Shown here: one piece after another, positions 31,968 to 35,664 of the stretch
How positions within the stretch are numbered: the stretch's first letter is position 1
Layout: each line of letters opens with the position of its first letter
Source of the DNA: Streptomyces monomycini
Lineage (GTDB): Bacteria; Actinomycetota; Actinomycetes; Streptomycetales; Streptomycetaceae
Direction of reading: 5' to 3'
DNA length: 35,664 nt
NCBI RefSeq assembly: GCF_022271435.1
Contig: NZ_JAFIQY010000062.1
Span: 1-35,664, forward strand
Translations under genes and position numbers: made by a program
The notes under the pieces: generated by a model
Databases searched by the model: none
Seen by the model: only the letters and a program-made list of their open reading frames with translations
What the model was told of the DNA's origin: nothing

Positions 31968-33319
31968 CCCACACCGAACCGTTCCCGGCCGAACGCACCT
32001 GGCGCCGCCCCGAAAACCGCCCCGACCGTCACTCCGAAAACCGTCCCGAACCCAGCCCCGAACCCAGCCCCGACCTCAGCCCCGACCTCAGCCCCGAACA
32101 CCGTCCTGAACTCCGCCCGCTCTGGCGCGCGGTCCACAGCCGCCTCTCCTCCGGCCGTCCCGTCACCCGGGTGCGCCTGGGGCCGCTCGACGACGCCCAG
32201 CGCGAGGCCCTCGCCGACCTCCTCGGCCTCGACCGCTTGCCGGACTCCCGCCCTGCCGTCCCCCTGTCCCGCTTGGAAGAGGCGGTCGGCGAGCTGTCCG
32301 GCCGTACGGTACGTGCCGTCGTCACCGAACTCTTCGGCCCCCTGGGCGACCGGTCGGGCGACCGGCGCCGCCAGGAGGACGAGCGCGCCGAGCTGTGGGC
32401 CTGGCTGGCCGATCACGAGACCGTACGGGCCCAGCCGGTGCTCGCCGACTGGGCCGCCTCCTGCCGGGCCACCGGTCTGGTCGGCGGCTCACCGGAACGG
32501 ACCCGAGCTCTGCTGACGGACGCGCTCAAGGTGCTCGCCGAACTGCCCGCCCAGGCCGAGCCGTTGCCCGTCTTCGCCGCCCGGGTCCTCGACGGCCATG
32601 CGCACGCCCTCGACGACGGCACACCCCTGTCCACCCTCGTCCTGCGCGCCTTGGCGACCCTGTACGACACCGCGCCACCGCAGTCCGCGGCGGACCGGCG
32701 CGCCCTGTGGACCCGCGCGGGCGTCGCCGACGACGATCTGTCCGCCACCGTTCTCGTCGGTGGACTGCGCCCGGCCGGAGACGGCCCGCTCGCCCGGGTG
32801 GCCCGCGTCTGCGCCGAAGCCGGCCAGGCCGCCAGTCTGACCCTCGCCCAACTGCGGTCCCCGGGCGAGTTCGCCCTCGCCGCCGACCCGGCACCCGTCG
32901 TACACGCCGTGGAGAACCCCAGCATCCTGGCGCTCGCCGTACGCCGCTTCGGCCCGAACTGCCCACCGCTCGTCTGCACATCCGGCTGGCCCAACAGCGC
33001 GGCGATCCAGCTCCTGCGCATGCTCGCGGACCACGGCGCCACGCTGCGCTACCACGGCGACTTCGACGGCGAGGGCGTCCGCATCGCCGCGTACGTCCTG
33101 GACAAGACGTCAGCCCGCCCCTGGCGCATGACGGCAGCCGACTATCGCACGGCGGTCGCCCGCAACCCGGCCGGCCCGCCGGCCGGACGCATCACCGAAG
33201 CGCCTTGGGACGCCGAGTTGGCCACGGCCATGGCAGAGCACGGCTGCGCGGTGGTCGAGGAGTTGGTGGGTGATGTGTTGGTGGAGGATCTCGCCGACGG
33301 TGCTGCGGGGCTTGGCTGA
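31964..33319 (+). CDS. jetD: Wadjet JetD, Toprim-type nuclease subunit (DUF2399/TIGR02679 family)
   Basis: A 451-residue protein with ATG overlapping the jetC stop (ATGA). The C-terminal half holds a Toprim fold like that of topoisomerase VI/Spo11 proteins: Glu317 in VVHAVENPS and the DxD pair Asp366/Asp368 in YHGDFDGEG, all present, so metal-dependent DNA cleavage should be intact. The upstream middle region (PLWRAVHSRLSSGRPVTRVRLG, then EERAELWAWLADHE-like helices) matches the DUF3323-type N-terminal part. The first 45 residues are an unusual Pro/Glu/Arg/Ser-rich extension containing four 12-nt repeats. JetD cuts DNA when the motor stalls on small circular molecules, which limits plasmids. 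Last gene of the operon; hairpins follow. Confidence 0.88.
   Translation: MTHTEPFPAERTWRRPENRPDRHSENRPEPSPEPSPDLSPDLSPEHRPELRPLWRAVHSRLSSGRPVTRVRLGPLDDAQREALADLLGLDRLPDSRPAVPLSRLEEAVGELSGRTVRAVVTELFGPLGDRSGDRRRQEDERAELWAWLADHETVRAQPVLADWAASCRATGLVGGSPERTRALLTDALKVLAELPAQAEPLPVFAARVLDGHAHALDDGTPLSTLVLRALATLYDTAPPQSAADRRALWTRAGVADDDLSATVLVGGLRPAGDGPLARVARVCAEAGQAASLTLAQLRSPGEFALAADPAPVVHAVENPSILALAVRRFGPNCPPLVCTSGWPNSAAIQLLRMLADHGATLRYHGDFDGEGVRIAAYVLDKTSARPWRMTAADYRTAVARNPAGPPAGRITEAPWDAELATAMAEHGCAVVEELVGDVLVEDLADGAAGLG
32045..32092 (+). repeat. Dodecanucleotide tandem repeat in the jetD 5' region
   Basis: Four in-frame 12-nt units: CCCGAACCCAGC twice, then CCCGACCTCAGC twice, encoding PEPS-PEPS-PDLS-PDLS, followed by a partial unit. 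They lie within the low-complexity N-terminal extension. Confidence 0.9.
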
Positions 33320-33411
33320 TGCCACGAAGAGGCATCGGCGGGGCTGCCGGGTTTACCGGTGCAGCCGGGCGATGGCGACGTGCCGCCGCCTTGCGCCGGC
33401 CTCTGGATGTC

Positions 33412-33429
33412 GCGGTTGCCGGCAACCGC
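33412..33429. repeat. Perfect 18-bp palindrome downstream of jetD
   Basis: GCGGTTGCCGGCAACCGC is self-complementary without a loop. It lies 93 bp past the jetD stop and 17 bp before the large terminator. It could be a binding site or part of the termination region. Confidence 0.55.
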
Positions 33430-33445
33430 TGCCGTCCAACGCCCT

Positions 33446-33496
33446 GCAGACAGGACAGGCCCCACCGGAATTCCCGGTGGGGCCTGTCCTGTCTGC
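33446..33496. terminator. Perfect 23-bp stem bidirectional terminator
   Basis: Bases 33446-33468 (GCAGACAGGACAGGCCCCAC and CGG) are exactly complementary to 33474-33496, with a loop AATTC at 33469-33473. It lies between the convergent jetD (stop 33319) and the immunity gene (stop 33533), so it can terminate both. Confidence 0.85.
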
Positions 33497-33532
33497 TGTT
33501 GCCGCACAGCGGTTCGCGGGCAGGGGGCGGTC

Positions 33533-33967
33533 TCAGCCCCCGACCGGGGGCCAAGCTCCCCAGTAGAGGAATTCAAGCTGCCAATCGCCGCCGCCGTCGG
33601 ATTCAATCGTTTCCGATGCATCCCGAAGGTGCCACGATGTGTTCACGAACAGGCGCAGGTCCCGACCGGAAATGACGTCTGCATTCAGCAGCCCTACGAT
33701 CAGGCGACGCGGCTTCTCCTGGAATTCAGCAGAGAGCAGGTCGAAGAACCCGTCCCAGCCTCCGCGAAAGTAGTTTGGAAACTCAAGCTGTCGCCCGATG
33801 GCCAGGGAGGCGGCTCGCTCCGAATCGAACCCTGCGGCATCGACATGTCGAACCTCGAAGCCGTGGCTCGTGGCACGGTTCTCTACTTCCGGTCTGGTCT
33901 TGTCCGGAAGTAGATAGGGAGGGCCGGACAGGTCCGGGATGATGTGGGTGATCGGCCGCCACTGCAT
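33533..33967 (-). CDS. Barstar-family immunity protein
   Basis: A 144-residue protein from ATG 33967, 29 bp after the toxin stop on the same strand. GAAAGG lies 10 nt upstream, and GAAGAAGG runs directly into the start. The segment RQLEFPNYFRGGWDGFFDLL corresponds to the barstar core (LxLPEYYxxNxDALWDxL). It keeps the Asp that plugs the barnase active site (the last Asp of WDGFFD) but has Phe for the neighbouring Trp. An N-terminal extension of about 55 residues precedes the fold. Expected role: binding and blocking the barnase-like domain of the toxin encoded just upstream. The C-terminal part (RRLIVGLLNADVIS, LRLFVNTSWHL) supplies the remaining strands and helix. Confidence 0.8.
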   Translation of the reverse strand: MQWRPITHIIPDLSGPPYLLPDKTRPEVENRATSHGFEVRHVDAAGFDSERAASLAIGRQLEFPNYFRGGWDGFFDLLSAEFQEKPRRLIVGLLNADVISGRDLRLFVNTSWHLRDASETIESDGGGDWQLEFLYWGAWPPVGG

Positions 33968-33996
33968 CCTTCTTCAGCCTTTCTTTCGCCAGATTC

Positions 33997-35664
33997 TCAG
34001 CGAACCCGGATTAAATTGTCGTAGTGCGTGGTCGTGTAGTAGACCTCGCCCGTTTTTCCGAATACGAGACGGTCCGTTCCGCGGCCCCCTGTGCCTCGGC
34101 CGGAAGGCCAGACGTCGCTCTCCGTGTAGTAGCCGAGCGGCTTGGACGGTAGCTGTCCATTGGTGTTTCCGTACTCGCCGGGAGGCCGGCCTCTTCTGCC
34201 GCCCTGGTGCGTCATCGAAGGCGGTCGCCCGTGCATATCGAAGAAGTCGACGACCTCGTTGACCCGCTTTTCCGTCTCGGCCTTGCTCTCGCCGAAAATG
34301 CCCTTCCTGATCGGGGATCCGATCAGACAATTGCTGTTGTGGACCAGGATCGGCGTTGCACCGGCCAGCACATAGTACGTGTGCAGATCGGCGACGGAAA
34401 GATTGTAGGTACGAGCATGACCGTCGAACGAGCGGTTGCCGGCCACCTTGACGCCGGTACCGTCATCGGACCTGAGCGTCATACCCTCGCGGAGATCACC
34501 TGCTCTGACCCACGCCTCCTTCGAGGGTGACCAGAACGGGTGCTCGCTGGTAGCAGTGAGCTTCGCCGTGCCCCGGGGTGTGGCAAGGGTGAGGCGGTTG
34601 AAGTGCTTGTCGCTGTCGGTGACGATCAAGGCGGTCACGGTTCGTCGGCCTGTCTTGCCGCTCACCGGGTCGGTGGCGATGACGGAATCGCCGCTTCGGA
34701 CCGTCTCTATGTTCTTCGTCGTGTGGTCGGCCATGAGGACCTTGGTGCCTGCCAGGAAGCACTTGCACCCGGGCCCGATCCACTTTCGTACTTTATCGCC
34801 GATCTTCTCGATGGCCTTGCCGCCGGCCTTGGCGAATTTGCCGGCTAGTTTGACGCCCTTGCCCCAGGGGGTAACGCCGATGAGGAAGGAGCCGCAGTCG
34901 GCGAGATTGGGGTCCTTGACGCAGTTCAGGGCCGTGTTGATGTCGGCGAGTTCCCACACGACGGCTTTCAGTGTGGGGTCGATCTCGATCTGCTTGAGCG
35001 TGCCGCCGGCGGCAAGGCAGGGCAGGACGGCGGTCTCGCGGGTGGGGTGTTCGTAGCAGATCTTCTGCTCGGACTGCTCCTTCTCCTTCTGCTTGCGCGC
35101 CTCTTCGGCCTTACGGCGTGCCTCGGCCTCCTCGGCCTCCCGCTTCTTCTTTACCTCCGTCCACGCCTGGGAAGCGAGAGCGGAGGCTTCGTCCGAGCTC
35201 TTCCCCGCATCACGTGCGGACGCGCGGGCGTCGTCGGCGGCGTCGTCGGCGAGCCGGGCAGAAGTGCGGGCGTATTCGGCGGAGAATTCTGCCCGGGCCG
35301 CGGAGCGGTCGGCGTCGGCGGCGTCGCGTTGGGCGTTGTCGGCGGCGTTGCGGGCGGTCTTGGCGGATTTGGCGGCCTGGGCGGCGCTGGCTTCGGCGCT
35401 GTCGGCGGCCTTGTCGGCCGCGATGCGGTAGCCGTCGGCCTCGGCGGCGGACTTCCGAGCCTCGGCGGCGGCCTTGTCGGCCTGGTCGGAGGCGTCGTGG
35501 GCCTTGGCGGCGGCGCCGGCGGCGATCCAGCGGTTGCGCTGGGCCTGGGCGGCGACGCGCTGGGCGTCGGCGACCAGTGACTGGACCTGGGCGATGTGGG
35601 TGGCGGCGAGCTGGTCCTTGCGGTCGGCCATGTACTGGCCGAGGGTGACGAAGTCGTGCACCTG
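33997..35664 (-). CDS. Polymorphic toxin C-terminal part: coiled coil, Hint domain, barnase-like RNase (N-terminus outside window)
   Basis: The frame is open to the right edge, so at least 555 codons of a longer protein are seen. Visible residues about 1-200 are alanine-rich coiled coil (AAAEARKSAAEADGYRIAAD), then a Lys/Glu segment and a small Cys-containing region. A Hint autoprocessing domain starts at CFLAGTKVLMADH (about 302), has TSEHPFW in its middle and ends ATPILVHNSN (about 440). The last 110 residues are barnase-like: GYYTESDVW (catalytic Glu), GRGTDRLVFG (Arg) and TTTHYDNLIRVR (His), matching the Glu73/Arg87/His102 set. It should be a contact- or secretion-delivered RNase released by Hint cleavage. 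The fifth codon from the end is TTA. The barstar-like gene follows. Confidence 0.85.
   Translation of the reverse strand, partial: QVHDFVTLGQYMADRKDQLAATHIAQVQSLVADAQRVAAQAQRNRWIAAGAAAKAHDASDQADKAAAEARKSAAEADGYRIAADKAADSAEASAAQAAKSAKTARNAADNAQRDAADADRSAARAEFSAEYARTSARLADDAADDARASARDAGKSSDEASALASQAWTEVKKKREAEEAEARRKAEEARKQKEKEQSEQKICYEHPTRETAVLPCLAAGGTLKQIEIDPTLKAVVWELADINTALNCVKDPNLADCGSFLIGVTPWGKGVKLAGKFAKAGGKAIEKIGDKVRKWIGPGCKCFLAGTKVLMADHTTKNIETVRSGDSVIATDPVSGKTGRRTVTALIVTDSDKHFNRLTLATPRGTAKLTATSEHPFWSPSKEAWVRAGDLREGMTLRSDDGTGVKVAGNRSFDGHARTYNLSVADLHTYYVLAGATPILVHNSNCLIGSPIRKGIFGESKAETEKRVNEVVDFFDMHGRPPSMTHQGGRRGRPPGEYGNTNGQLPSKPLGYYTESDVWPSGRGTGGRGTDRLVFGKTGEVYYTTTHYDNLIRVR

Noticed and set aside
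1..35664. tRNA, rRNA and CRISPR arrays
   Set aside because: No TPsiC-loop-like GTTCGAATC with a matching acceptor stem, no rRNA sequence and no regularly spaced repeat array were seen on either strand.

Overview
High-GC actinobacterial DNA, almost certainly Streptomyces. The evidence is extreme third-position GC, many GTG starts, stop/start overlaps of the ATGA and GTGA type, an nSTAND-WD40 protein starting like a well-known Streptomyces family, and leucine TTA codons limited to two genes. All functional calls come from reading the translated sequence; no database search was run.

Region 1 (1-9949) looks like a specialised-metabolism cassette. After the tail of a repeat-rich protein (2-118), seven plus-strand genes follow: a PhyH-type Fe(II)/2-oxoglutarate dioxygenase, a CPA2 cation/proton antiporter with its own terminator, a ferredoxin-reductase-like flavoprotein, a PatB/MalY-type C-S lyase, a cystathionine gamma-synthase-family enzyme, a double OsmC-fold protein and an FAD/NAD(P)-binding oxidoreductase. 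A flavin-dependent halogenase-family gene converges on them, separated by a very long hairpin. Two PLP sulfur enzymes, an OsmC-like protein, redox flavoproteins and a halogenase-like enzyme together suggest a pathway that makes or unmasks a thiol and oxidatively tailors a product. The product is not identifiable from this window.

Region 2 (about 10-22.4 kb) is accessory DNA with much decay. It holds fragments of phage minor-capsid and scaffolding genes, two decayed IS5-family transposases, a probable recombinase remnant and several gene-poor stretches. Scattered among these are apparently intact small genes: a two-TM membrane protein, a lipoprotein, a secreted beta/gamma-crystallin-like protein and an unknown small protein. 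There is also a secreted ricin-type lectin whose start appears frameshifted. A 1218-residue HTH-nSTAND ATPase with two WD40 propellers (16638-20294) sits between the insertion-sequence remnants.

Region 3 (22.4-33.3 kb) holds a 779-residue protein with an unrecognised N-terminal half and a DUF2786 C-terminal part, a hairpin, and then a tightly overlapping four-gene Wadjet (JetABCD) anti-plasmid operon of the DUF2397/DUF2398/SMC-like/DUF2399 kind. jetB and jetD carry in-frame short tandem repeats at their ends.

Region 4 (33.3-35.7 kb, minus strand) holds the C-terminal part of a polymorphic toxin (alanine-rich coiled coil, Hint domain, barnase-like RNase) followed by its barstar-like immunity gene. 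A perfect 23-bp-stem hairpin separates it from the Wadjet operon. With the nSTAND protein, Wadjet and the toxin pair, the right two-thirds looks like a defence and conflict island built in mobile-element debris.
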